This document shows positions 53,145 through 61,521 of a stretch of 64,000 bases of DNA, piece after piece. This DNA is from Siphonobacter sp. SORGH_AS_0500 (GTDB lineage: Bacteria > Bacteroidota > Bacteroidia > Cytophagales > Spirosomataceae), in the NCBI RefSeq assembly GCF_002838835.1, contig NZ_NHPP01000002.1, positions 62,001-126,000 of the forward strand, in the 5' to 3' direction. Position 1 is the stretch's first letter. Every line of letters begins with the position of its first letter. A program made the translations under genes and the position numbers. The notes under the pieces were generated by a model. That model had not been told where the DNA came from and searched no databases. It was given only the letters and a program-made list of their open reading frames with translations.

Positions 53145-54094
53145 TACTCCTCCGGTCGGATGCCGAGCAGTCGCTGGAGCCAGGAGCGTTTTTCCTGAGC
53201 TTCGGATTTTTTATCCTGCTCAGATAACTCTTGAAGGGTATTCAAATCGGGCTGTCCTGCATCGATCCAGCAGGTATACCAGAAGTCACCGATCATTTTG
53301 ATGGAAGCCCGCATCTGTTTTTCAACCTGATGATTCAAGGCCTGATGGTAACGCTCGGAAAAATCGCGGGAATAGGTTTTCTGATGCGTAGCTCCCCGTT
53401 CTTCAATGCTGTATTTTCGAGTTACACCCAATTCCTGCGTTAACTGCGTTTCCAGTAAAAACAAAGAATCCAGGCAATGATGAGCCTGTTTCACATTGGC
53501 CCAAGCTCGCTGGGCGGGCGAACGCACGTATTCGGCAGGGCCCACAAAGAAGTCGTATCGCTCGGCGTATAATTCGGGCAGGCGACTTTCCCAGAAGGCA
53601 TGAATGCCTTCCTGTCCCGTCAATTGACCATTGTAATTTCTAGTCGTGTGCAACGGTACATTACCATCGGCAATGTAATGGCCTAACTCTGCCGAAAGCT
53701 TGAGAATGCGGGACGTATGATGCTCCTTGAAGGCTGCTGTTAGTTGATACTTCATCCGTTGAATTTGCCAGGGGACAATGCCGTGAGCATTGAGCGTATC
53801 CTCACCCCAGAAAGCCACGGCTTCTTTCCAGTAAGGCTTCGCCCAGACGCTGTCGCCGTAGGCTTCCACGTCGAGGTAATGACGGGCGGCTTCTCCCACT
53901 ACCGCGTAACGGCGTTTGTCGGGATTGACAGAGTTCTCCATCAAATACACCAGATGTTTTTTGTAAAAGCGGGCCATTTCTGGGGGTAAGGTAAAAATGG
54001 CGAGGCGATTGATGCGTTGATGGGCGTAGAAACCCCAACTGAAAGCCAGAGGACTAGTAAGAAAGCAAAAAATAAAGATAGATACACGTTTCAT
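53144..54094 (-). CDS. Zinc-dependent phospholipase C-like exported protein
   Basis: 316 residues from the ATG at 54094, which opens a signal peptide (MKRVSIFIFCFLTSPLAFSW). The mature N-terminus WGFYAHQRINRLAIFTLP fits the P1-nuclease/phospholipase C fold, where Trp1 and His residues bind zinc. Further probable metal ligands are in EAARHYLDVEAYGD, ELGHYIADGNVPLHTT and GIHAFWESRLP. The C-terminus is charged. The substrate is unknown. Confidence 0.87.
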   Translation of the reverse strand: MKRVSIFIFCFLTSPLAFSWGFYAHQRINRLAIFTLPPEMARFYKKHLVYLMENSVNPDKRRYAVVGEAARHYLDVEAYGDSVWAKPYWKEAVAFWGEDTLNAHGIVPWQIQRMKYQLTAAFKEHHTSRILKLSAELGHYIADGNVPLHTTRNYNGQLTGQEGIHAFWESRLPELYAERYDFFVGPAEYVRSPAQRAWANVKQAHHCLDSLFLLETQLTQELGVTRKYSIEERGATHQKTYSRDFSERYHQALNHQVEKQMRASIKMIGDFWYTCWIDAGQPDLNTLQELSEQDKKSEAQEKRSWLQRLLGIRPEE

Positions 54095-54222
54095 GGATGA
54101 AGCAAGTCTTAGGGGGGTGAAGGAAGGCTGGTTACTACTTTTTTGGATAGCTAATTTGAAGTAATTCACCGGATTAGTAAAGAATTTTTGAGACAACGGC
54201 TGGAGTTTTAAAAAGAAAGACT

Positions 54223-54230
54223 TACTTTTG
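54223..54230 (+). promoter_or_regulatory. Promoter -7 element of rpsT
   Basis: TACTTTTG, exact TAnnTTTG, 42 bp before the rpsT ATG. Confidence 0.65.
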
Positions 54231-54272
54231 CATTCCTATTCCGAAAATCCATAGTTCCAGTAATATAAAGAC

Positions 54273-54536
54273 ATGGCAAACCACAAATCAGCTCTGAAGC
54301 GGATCCGTGCTAACGAAACAAAACGCCTTCGTAACCGTTTCCAGCATAAAACGACCCGTACGTTCATCAAGAAACTGCGTAGCACTACTGATAAAGTAGA
54401 AGCTCAGGATCTGTACAAAAAAGTTTCTTCGATGTTGGATAAACTCGCGAAGAAAAATGTTATCCACAAAAACAAAGCAGCAAACAACAAGTCAAAGTTG
54501 GCAAGATTTGTCAACAAACTGTCAGTAGCAGCTTAA
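54273..54536 (+). CDS. rpsT: 30S ribosomal protein S20
   Basis: 87 residues, basic and helical, starting [20 protein letters not shown]. The segment [19 protein letters not shown] is the family C-terminal signature. S20 binds 16S rRNA early in assembly. Own promoter and terminator. Confidence 0.97.
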   Translation: MANHKSALKRIRANETKRLRNRFQHKTTRTFIKKLRSTTDKVEAQDLYKKVSSMLDKLAKKNVIHKNKAANNKSKLARFVNKLSVAA

Positions 54537-54583
54537 GTAGCGGATTGCTCATTGATCGAACGGTAGGACACCGTTTGTTCGGA

Positions 54584-54612
54584 AGCCTTACTTTTGTGAG
54601 TAAGGCTTTTTT
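54584..54612 (+). terminator. Terminator of rpsT
   Basis: Arms AGCCTTACT (54584-54592) and AGTAAGGCT (54599-54607) with six T. The left arm and loop include TACTTTTG (54589-54596), an exact promoter -7 match 29 bp before the radC ATG. Confidence 0.88.
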
Positions 54613-54625
54613 GCTATATCCACCC

Positions 54626-55327
54626 ATGAAAACTACTTACCCGGCGGCTCCAACGATTAAGACCTGGGCCGAAGAGGATCGCCCCCGCGAGAAACTGATG
54701 CTAAAAGGTAAAGCTGCTTTGAGCGATGCAGAGTTACTGGGCATTCTGATTAATTCCGGTATTCAGCAATACACCGCCGTTGATCTGGCAAAGCTGATCT
54801 TAAGCAGCGTTAATCATGATCTAAATCAACTGGCCAAGCTCAGTATTAAGGAATTATCCAAATTTAAGGGCATTGGAGAAGCTCGGGCGATTACCATCGT
54901 TTCGGCTCTGGAATTAGGGCGTCGTCGCAAAGAAACCGAACCGCAGGCCCGGGTCTCCATTACCAGTTCTTACTCGGCATATCAGGCATTCCGCCCGCAT
55001 TTGATGGATTTACTGCATGAAGAATTCTGGGTGCTATTGCTGAACCGAGCCAATCATGTGATTCGTCCTGTCCAGATTTCTACGGGCGGAGTCGCAGGAA
55101 CGGTAGCCGATCCCAAATTAATCTTCAGACACGCTCTGGAACACTTGTCCAGCGGTATCATTCTGGCTCATAACCATCCTTCGGGTAATCTTCAACCCAG
55201 TCAGGCCGATAAAGATTTGACCCGAAAGCTGAAGGAAGCAGGAAAGTTACTCGACATTCCGGTATTGGATCACCTCATTATTTCTGATCAGAAATACCTC
55301 AGTTTTATGGATGAGGGACTGTTGTAG
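54626..55327 (+). CDS. radC: RadC-family (JAB/MPN) protein
   Basis: 233 residues from the ATG at 54626 (MKTTYPAAPTIKTWAEEDRP), since an extension upstream would run through the rpsT terminator. A helix-hairpin-helix part (KFKGIGEARAITIVSALELG) precedes the MPN+ domain with metal site HNHPSGNLQPSQADKDLTRK. The protein is widely conserved; its role in DNA metabolism is disputed. Its end overlaps the convergent CHAT gene by 23 bp. Confidence 0.95.
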   Translation: MKTTYPAAPTIKTWAEEDRPREKLMLKGKAALSDAELLGILINSGIQQYTAVDLAKLILSSVNHDLNQLAKLSIKELSKFKGIGEARAITIVSALELGRRRKETEPQARVSITSSYSAYQAFRPHLMDLLHEEFWVLLLNRANHVIRPVQISTGGVAGTVADPKLIFRHALEHLSSGIILAHNHPSGNLQPSQADKDLTRKLKEAGKLLDIPVLDHLIISDQKYLSFMDEGLL

Positions 55328-58037
55328 CGGTTCGTTTTCGATACATCAATAATCCTATAATAACCAGTATAACTCCGGCTGCAATGCCCGCATAGGCAGG
55401 AATAACGCTGGGATTTTCAATAGGAGTGGTAGAGCCAATCTGGATTAAAGCAGCCCAGTAATAGGGTAGCTGATGCTCCTGAGCATTGAGCCATTGTATT
55501 TTGGCCCTTTGCAAAGCGATGTCCTGGGGTAATCCTTCTGATAATTGCTGGTAAAAATGTTCGACTAGTGTATAAGTTGCCTGATCCTGTACGCTCCAGA
55601 GGGTCGTTACCGTACTCGGAATACCCAATGCCGCAAAGCCGCGAGCCAGACTAAAAACCCCTTCTCCTGTTTGGTTCGTCCCCAGTCCTGTCTGGCAAGC
55701 CGAGAGCACTAATAATTGCGTTCGAAAAGGGCGATTGATGTTTAATTCTGACAATTTCAGGGCCGAATCGGCAAAGTAGAGCACGGGTTCGGTATGATCT
55801 GAAACATGGGCGTCCGCGTGCGTAAAAAGCTGTAAAATTCTAAAATCGGGTGCTTCCGATAGAAAAGTAGCTTTAGTGGCCGATTGATGCGTTTTGGTCT
55901 GAGCAAAAGGGATGGACTCCGCAATATCCGTTAGCGATTGAGCGGAACCCGGCAAATTTGATTGCTTCAAGGAGGCTGAAAATTGCTCAGGAGCCATGCC
56001 TAAAAAGGGCTTTTGCCAGCTAGAAACAGGTCGTTCGCGAAGCAGAAACCGGGCCGAATAGGTATAACTAAAAGCCTGCTGATGTACTAAATAGGCATTT
56101 GGTTGGGTGGGGGAATTACTGAATGCTTCAAAGGGTAAAAAAGCCCCATCCAACGAAACGATCATTCGGGAAGAATGCAACCGCAATGGCGTTACTAAGC
56201 GACGATAAAGCTGATAACCCCTTTTTTGCAATTGCTGGACTTCCGTTTTACGAAGGTCAGGACTGGAGCAGAGTTTCAGGAACTCATCGGCTTCGTGATT
56301 AAATCCGGTCAGAGGTAACTTGCGGAGAACGGTTTTGTCTGGAGTAATGCCAATGGCATAAATCGCGTCATCCCCAAGAAAATAACTCACAAAAGCCTGA
56401 TCTTTAGCTAATAATTTTTGCTGAATGGTAGTAATCGACGGCACCTGATTATCATAACGATACTGAAAATAGGCAGGATTACTCTTGCGTAAGGATTCAA
56501 TGAATGCCTGCTGAGCTTCGTGTTGATTAAGCCACTGATTGAATAATTTTGTATAAGTCGGCGTGCCCGGTTTGTGTTGCTGAAGTTGTGCTAATAGTTG
56601 TTCCTGCCGAATCCGAAAACTCAGTTCTTTTTCAGCCAATGGAGGCGAAAGTTTTTGGTTGGCGGATAACTCATTGAGTCGATCATTTAATAATACGGCT
56701 CGACTTTTTTCCAGGTAATAAAAAGCTAAGGGGGCATTTTGCTGGAGAAATGAGGCTTCAATCGCCTGTTGGTACAAACGGTGGGTATTGTTTCGCCAAA
56801 GCAATTTGGACTCTGCCGCTTCGTGACTCATCCGCATATAGTCCACCATCTGATCGGCAGTAGCGAAGGTGGCCAGAGCTTGAGCTAGATTTTGAGCCGT
56901 AGGTTTTTGCTTATAAATCAATAATTCAAACGAGGCTTTCTGCTTGATTAACGTAAACAAATATTCCTTTCGAGAGACACTCTGGATAACCTTTGCGGTA
57001 GGGTTAATTGGCTGATTTTCATCATAAGAGGGAATAATGCTTTTAATTCCTTTCCTGATTAATTGCAAGGCTAACGAGTAATTTCTTTGATACGAAGCCA
57101 GCTTGCCCAGATGATTATATAGTAAAGCTTTAGCGGGCGGATCCTGAGCTATGGTTAACGCTTTTTCGTATTGTTGCCGGGCTTGATCAGGCTGATTTTC
57201 ATTTTCGGCCAATAAACCAGCGACGATAGCTAGTGAAACCTGGGCCTCTGTTTGATGAGGAGTAATAAGTTCCTGGGCTTGCCGCAAGTAAGCTCGGCTA
57301 GTGAAATAATCCTTACGTTTCCGGCTAATATCGGCGGCTAACTCGTAATACTCCCAAATGAGTAATTGCGGGTGCCTGCGGGTTACCTCCAGCAGCGAAG
57401 TCATCACCACTTGAGCTTCCTCAAGACGATTTAACTCCACCAATGCCTGAGCCTGCTGGTATAAACTCACCAGTTCGCGGTGTGGCTTTTTGGCCAGTCG
57501 GGCGAAGTGTACGCCTTCGGTGGCGGAATTCAGGGCCGCCTGATAATCACCGGAGGAATGTTGAACAAACGAAAGCTGATAAGACGCGGCGGCAGCCCAT
57601 TCCAGTTGATTGGATTGCCGACTCACCCGGATACTTTCCTGAAGAATTTGCTGAGCTCTCTGGTCCTGATTCATTCCAACCAGGTAAGCCCCGTAGAAGT
57701 ATAAATGCTTGGGTTTTAGATTGGGTACGCCGCGATTTGCACCCTGAATGGCCGCCTCGGCAAATTGTTTTGTCGCTGAGAAATTCTTTTCCTGCCAGTA
57801 TTGCCAGGCTAGTTCCCCCAATAACTCAATGTAAATGGAGTCCTGTGGAATGCGACAGCGAAGCCAGTGGGTTCGGAGTTTCTCCAATTTTATTCGCGAC
57901 GAATCCTGAACTTTAATACGAAACCACTCCCGATGCATAAAAGCGGAATCAGGGCATTGTCCGAACGCCCCAATTCCGCTGATCAGGAGTACCAGCAGTA
58001 AGTTAATACGAAAGCATATAGAAGCCGCCTCTGACAT
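55305..58037 (-). CDS. Exported TPR-CHAT protease with C-terminal membrane anchor
   Basis: 910 residues. The N-terminal hydrophobic stretch (INLLLVLLISGIGAFGQ) is a signal peptide. TPR-type helices fill about residues 60-480. The CHAT caspase-like domain (about 600-875) has both catalytic residues: H740 in LFTHADAHVS and C781 in VLSACQTGLGTNQTGEG. One membrane helix lies near 885-905 (AGIAAGVILVIIGLLMYRKR), giving a periplasmic protease tethered to the inner membrane. It is the last gene of a four-gene operon and its start overlaps the subtilase gene by 35 bp. CHAT proteins are caspase relatives that cleave specific protein targets. Confidence 0.93.
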   Translation of the reverse strand: MSEAASICFRINLLLVLLISGIGAFGQCPDSAFMHREWFRIKVQDSSRIKLEKLRTHWLRCRIPQDSIYIELLGELAWQYWQEKNFSATKQFAEAAIQGANRGVPNLKPKHLYFYGAYLVGMNQDQRAQQILQESIRVSRQSNQLEWAAAASYQLSFVQHSSGDYQAALNSATEGVHFARLAKKPHRELVSLYQQAQALVELNRLEEAQVVMTSLLEVTRRHPQLLIWEYYELAADISRKRKDYFTSRAYLRQAQELITPHQTEAQVSLAIVAGLLAENENQPDQARQQYEKALTIAQDPPAKALLYNHLGKLASYQRNYSLALQLIRKGIKSIIPSYDENQPINPTAKVIQSVSRKEYLFTLIKQKASFELLIYKQKPTAQNLAQALATFATADQMVDYMRMSHEAAESKLLWRNNTHRLYQQAIEASFLQQNAPLAFYYLEKSRAVLLNDRLNELSANQKLSPPLAEKELSFRIRQEQLLAQLQQHKPGTPTYTKLFNQWLNQHEAQQAFIESLRKSNPAYFQYRYDNQVPSITTIQQKLLAKDQAFVSYFLGDDAIYAIGITPDKTVLRKLPLTGFNHEADEFLKLCSSPDLRKTEVQQLQKRGYQLYRRLVTPLRLHSSRMIVSLDGAFLPFEAFSNSPTQPNAYLVHQQAFSYTYSARFLLRERPVSSWQKPFLGMAPEQFSASLKQSNLPGSAQSLTDIAESIPFAQTKTHQSATKATFLSEAPDFRILQLFTHADAHVSDHTEPVLYFADSALKLSELNINRPFRTQLLVLSACQTGLGTNQTGEGVFSLARGFAALGIPSTVTTLWSVQDQATYTLVEHFYQQLSEGLPQDIALQRAKIQWLNAQEHQLPYYWAALIQIGSTTPIENPSVIPAYAGIAAGVILVIIGLLMYRKRTATTVPHP

Positions 58038-59574
58038 ATTGCCTCAGGGATTGATCTTTCCGAATCACTCCTTTTTGCTGAAGAACCGAGAAGTATATTT
58101 TCTTCAAGGGCTCATTCGGGCTTTGCTGAATGGCTCTTTGAATATCCAGGAAATACCGGGCGGCAATGCCCACAAAAACGGGCGTAGCGTAGGATGAACC
58201 CTGAATGGAAGCGGGTTCCTGATAGCCCGGCGTTTGAATGGGATAGAGATTCCGAAAACTTCCGTCTTGAGTCTCGATACCCAGATTGACAAAGCTGGAA
58301 GAGTAATTCTCGTAGGGAAGCCGCTCGTGACCCTTAATGTCGAGGGCTTTATCAATGACTTTGGTAATAGAATTCAGCAACCGTTCTGACTTACTTTCCT
58401 GACAGTCACATTCCTCTTTTGGCTCACAGGTCAGGGTGGTGACGGTTACTACATTGTCCAGTTCCAGACTGTAACAGGCAGGGTATAAACGCTGTACGGA
58501 AATATCATTGGGGAATCCATCAAAATCAGTATGGTTACCCGCCGCGGCGGCAACCAGGATTTTCCGCTCGTTCATTTGTTCCAGTAAATCCCGCAACAAT
58601 GGAATTTCACTACCATAATACCCAAAGCTGGCATTGACTATTCGGGCTCCGTTATCCATGGCGTATTGAAGAGCACAAAAGACCTTATCCAGTGATCCGA
58701 AGCCGTAATGATCAAACGTTTTGAGAATCATCAATGCGGCATTTCCGGGAGCCAGGTAATGAATAATATGAGCGATTTTACTGCCATGACGCAGCACATT
58801 ATCATCCGTAGGCTGATTACCAGACTCCGACTCAAGCGTGGAGAAATTCCAGCCAATCTGTTCAAGTTCATGCTGACGGCGGCAGGGGTCTTCGAATTTT
58901 TTATACCAGAAAGGCAGTGGATAACGAGGATTATCTTCAATACCCGTATCCAGAATGGCAACTACTAAACCATCCGTTTTGGCCTGAATCTGACTCCAGT
59001 CCTTTGCGTAATCATTCCAGCGTTCCAGGGGCTCTACCTCCAGCGAATCTTCATTGGCCCAGGCCGAAGGAATGATATAATTCAGGGAAGCCCGAATGGG
59101 AGGCTGCGTGGTGTGTCGTCCAGGCGGCTCTTCACCCGCGGCTTTGATTTCCAGGCATTCGTGTAGCCCTTCGCCCTTCAGCAGAAATGTACTATCGTTC
59201 AGACACAGGCATTCTTCTACGGACTGAAGTATTATTTTTTTACCATTTCCGTCCAGTAAAAAGGGCTGTGGGGCACCAGGTTGGGTAGCGTTGTTAAAGA
59301 ATTCCAGTAAAGCTGTCCGGCCCTTAATGATCTTATATTCATTCGAGGAGTCAGCGGGAAATTCGAGGTAATCCAGTTGAATTAACAACTGATTTCTAAC
59401 GGCAAAGCCCGTTCCTGAAGAAACTTCCGTAACGTGAGGGTAGTTGCGTTCATTTCCTAGGAAAGTTTTAATCTGCTTTCGACTTCGAAAAGTGGGCGAG
59501 GGAGCGAGTCGTTTTGGAAAATTTTCGGAATGGCTGGAAGGACGCTCCGGTCCATCGGGGGAGTAGTGTTTCAT
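58003..59574 (-). CDS. Subtilisin-like (S8) serine protease without signal peptide
   Basis: 523 residues. The catalytic triad is intact: D209 (VVAILDTGIED), H263 (RHGSKIAHIIHYL) and S461 (IQGSSYATPVFVG), with oxyanion N347 (AAAAGNHTD). About 195 residues precede the protease core; they are polar and Cys-containing (ECLCLND, HECLEI) and show no signal peptide, so the enzyme is probably cytoplasmic. There is an insertion with CDCQESK near residue 390. It lies 48 bp after the anti-sigma-like gene and overlaps the CHAT gene start. A role in degrading the anti-sigma protein is my inference. Confidence 0.92.
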   Translation of the reverse strand: MKHYSPDGPERPSSHSENFPKRLAPSPTFRSRKQIKTFLGNERNYPHVTEVSSGTGFAVRNQLLIQLDYLEFPADSSNEYKIIKGRTALLEFFNNATQPGAPQPFLLDGNGKKIILQSVEECLCLNDSTFLLKGEGLHECLEIKAAGEEPPGRHTTQPPIRASLNYIIPSAWANEDSLEVEPLERWNDYAKDWSQIQAKTDGLVVAILDTGIEDNPRYPLPFWYKKFEDPCRRQHELEQIGWNFSTLESESGNQPTDDNVLRHGSKIAHIIHYLAPGNAALMILKTFDHYGFGSLDKVFCALQYAMDNGARIVNASFGYYGSEIPLLRDLLEQMNERKILVAAAAGNHTDFDGFPNDISVQRLYPACYSLELDNVVTVTTLTCEPKEECDCQESKSERLLNSITKVIDKALDIKGHERLPYENYSSSFVNLGIETQDGSFRNLYPIQTPGYQEPASIQGSSYATPVFVGIAARYFLDIQRAIQQSPNEPLKKIYFSVLQQKGVIRKDQSLRQYVRGGFYMLSY

Positions 59575-59622
59575 AGAAGCAATGAGGTAGAAAAAGGTTG
59601 ATTGGTTGGGATAAATAATGGG

Positions 59623-60327
59623 TTAATCGAGCCACTCGGTGGCTTGGGTTTTGCCGGGTAAGTTTTCCTGAACGACCCTTTTCAGTAACTGTTGAGCCTT
59701 GGCCTGATCGTCAGCCTGGTTACGCTGGATACGAGCCAGGGCTTCGTAAAAGGGCCCCGGATTTTCGTACAAATCCGTTTGACTTAATTGCTGAAAATAC
59801 TGAATCGCCTTATCATAGTTTTTGAGACGCATCGCCGTAATTCCGGCAAATTTCAGAGCTCGGGCATCTTTTGGGGCGTGTGTTAACTGGACTTCAAAAA
59901 TCTGCTCAGCCTGAGGGAATTTCCCCTGATTGTAAAGGATAATTCCTTCCTGTAATGAATCCGTAGCGTTTCCCATCGTTAAGCTTAACTGCTGGAAATT
60001 CGTGTTGGAATAAGCCATGACACGCTCCGTCAGATTCGGTTGACTACGATTCCATACGAGCCAAAGAATGGCCAATAACACCACAGCAGCAATGCCCGCA
60101 GCGATGGAAAAGCGGGGTTTTCGTAGGGGTTTAACCGCAGGTGCTTTTTCCCATTGCTTTCGCTTTTCAGCTAGTACTTCCAGCCGGGCGGCCTGATGGG
60201 CTTGCCAGTAAAAAGCCGCTGCCGAAGCCAGTTGAGGGTTTTCCTGAATTTGTTTTTCAAAGGAAGCCTGTTCAGTAGCTGACATCTCTCCCTGAAAAAA
60301 ACGTTCAATTTGTTCTAATTCATTCAT
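59623..60327 (-). CDS. Membrane anti-sigma-like protein with periplasmic TPR domain
   Basis: 234 residues. The N-terminal 50 residues (IERFFQGEMSATEQASFEKQ, then IQENPQLA) follow the pattern of the cytoplasmic domain of non-zinc anti-sigma proteins in Bacteroidota. One membrane helix spans about 73-92 (SIAAGIAAVVLLAILWLVW). The periplasmic part has three or so TPR units (EGIILYNQGKFPQAEQIFEV, FAGITAMRLKNYDKAIQYFQ). The gene starts 16 bp after the sigma factor stop. Sequence pattern, topology and position all fit a sigma-factor antagonist, though this is not proven. Confidence 0.82.
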   Translation of the reverse strand: MNELEQIERFFQGEMSATEQASFEKQIQENPQLASAAAFYWQAHQAARLEVLAEKRKQWEKAPAVKPLRKPRFSIAAGIAAVVLLAILWLVWNRSQPNLTERVMAYSNTNFQQLSLTMGNATDSLQEGIILYNQGKFPQAEQIFEVQLTHAPKDARALKFAGITAMRLKNYDKAIQYFQQLSQTDLYENPGPFYEALARIQRNQADDQAKAQQLLKRVVQENLPGKTQATEWLD

Positions 60328-60343
60328 TGGATGGTGGGTCTCG

Positions 60344-60925
60344 TTAACGGGTACGGTAGAGTGTCCTTAACTTTTCCAGGCACCGCAGTCGGCTGGTTTT
60401 GGCTACTGCCGAGCTTTGGTAATCCAGATTCCGGGCGATCTCCTCGTCAGAGAATCCTTCTCCCCAGGCCAATAGCATACGCTGACATTTTTCGCCCAGC
60501 AGGGTTAATTGTTGTCGGAGGTAGCTTATTTCACTGTCCGAAATCAGGTTTTGCAGGATGGAACGGGTTTCGTCTGCAATGCTTAGATTATCGAGTGAGA
60601 GGCCCTGATGGACACTTTCGCGATTAGTCGAATTTTTACGAACGAGGTCAACACATTTATTATAAAAAATTTGATAGAGGTACGTTTTCAGGCCCGAACG
60701 GCCTTCATAACGCTGGGAAGAAATATGTTCAATGACGGTAAGAACGGCGTCGGAATAAGCACTGGCAGATTCGTCGGGGAGCAGTTGATGCTTAAACGTG
60801 GCTTCCCGAATCAGATAGCGAAACTGATCGTACAAACAGTTTTCACAATTCCGGCGATTCAGGCCTCCAGCCCGGATTCCTGCGATGAGATCAGCATCGG
60901 AAAGGGTACGTTTAAAAAAAATCAT
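60344..60925 (-). CDS. ECF-type RNA polymerase sigma factor
   Basis: 193 residues. Sigma region 2 covers about 28-95 (CLYDQFRYLIREATF, GLKTYLYQIFYNKCVDLVRK). Region 4 is about 140-190 (LTLLGEKCQRMLLAWGEGFS, DEEIARNLDYQSSAVAKTSR). There is no region 3, as in ECF sigma factors. It is the first gene of the operon with the anti-sigma-like, S8 and CHAT genes and probably transcribes its own operon. No TAnnTTTG element is found in front of it, which fits an alternative promoter. Confidence 0.92.
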   Translation of the reverse strand: MIFFKRTLSDADLIAGIRAGGLNRRNCENCLYDQFRYLIREATFKHQLLPDESASAYSDAVLTVIEHISSQRYEGRSGLKTYLYQIFYNKCVDLVRKNSTNRESVHQGLSLDNLSIADETRSILQNLISDSEISYLRQQLTLLGEKCQRMLLAWGEGFSDEEIARNLDYQSSAVAKTSRLRCLEKLRTLYRTR

Positions 60926-61067
60926 GTAACTGAAGTTAAGCTTAGAGTTCCTGTAAACTAGGGAGTTACTGGAATTGTTTAATTTAATGTGGATTTTTTT
61001 GAAAAGTTGTTACCCGAAGTGCCTGAATAATCGACTAAGAAAGCAGAACGCAAAAAACAGCTTTGTC

Positions 61068-61328
61068 ATGTCAAGTCTACCTCAGTCTCATCGTCTGTAC
61101 GTCTCTCCGAGAGAATTGCAGTCTGCCAATACCTCTTTAACCCTTCGGGAAGGCGAAATTCTGGCCTGTCTAGCTCAGGGAATGAGTTACAAAATGATTG
61201 CGGCTGAATGCGGCATTACCTTCAATACGGTGCAAACCCACCTGAAACGAATCTACATGAAACTGAACGTAAACTCAGCCACAGAAGCCATTCTGACGGG
61301 TTTGCGTAAGGGAATTATCTCCTTATAG
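61068..61328 (+). CDS. Stand-alone LuxR-type helix-turn-helix protein
   Basis: 86 residues from the ATG at 61068 (MSSLPQSHRLYVSPRELQSA); the frame extends to 60975 without support. The GerE/LuxR helix-turn-helix is complete (SLTLREGEILACLAQGMSYK, IAAECGITFNTVQTHLKRIY). There is no receiver or ligand domain. It is divergent from the sigma factor gene, with 142 bp between the starts, so both may be controlled from this gap. Confidence 0.85.
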   Translation: MSSLPQSHRLYVSPRELQSANTSLTLREGEILACLAQGMSYKMIAAECGITFNTVQTHLKRIYMKLNVNSATEAILTGLRKGIISL

Positions 61329-61357
61329 TAGTAAAGTTCAACCTTCAACTGATGAAC

Positions 61358-61394
61358 AATAAAGGGCTGACTCCGCAGGAATCAGCCCTTTATT
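61358..61394. terminator. Terminator of the LuxR-type gene
   Basis: Perfect 13-bp arms AATAAAGGGCTGA/TCAGCCCTTTATT with an 11-nt loop; T-rich end on the plus strand. Confidence 0.85.
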
Positions 61395-61481
61395 ACTTGT
61401 GAATAGGTAATTAGAGAAAGAAAAGCATACTCAAAATAATTGAAGAACTTGTGAAGCAGAAGTGAGTATAGTGAGCCATAA

Positions 61482-61514
61482 AAAACCGGATCAGTTAATT
61501 CCTGATCCGGTTTT
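61482..61514 (-). terminator. Terminator of the serine hydrolase gene
   Basis: Perfect 13-bp arms AAAACCGGATCAG/CTGATCCGGTTTT with a 7-nt loop; a T run follows on the minus strand. Confidence 0.9.
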
Positions 61515-61521
61515 GCTTTCG

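Noticed and set aside
54545..54625. Longer N-terminus for RadC
   Set aside because: It would be translated through the rpsT terminator hairpin.
55305..60925. Type III-E CRISPR (Craspase) locus
   Set aside because: There is no Cas7-11-like gene, no repeat array and no Csx30-like gene; only the TPR-CHAT and sigma factor themes are shared.
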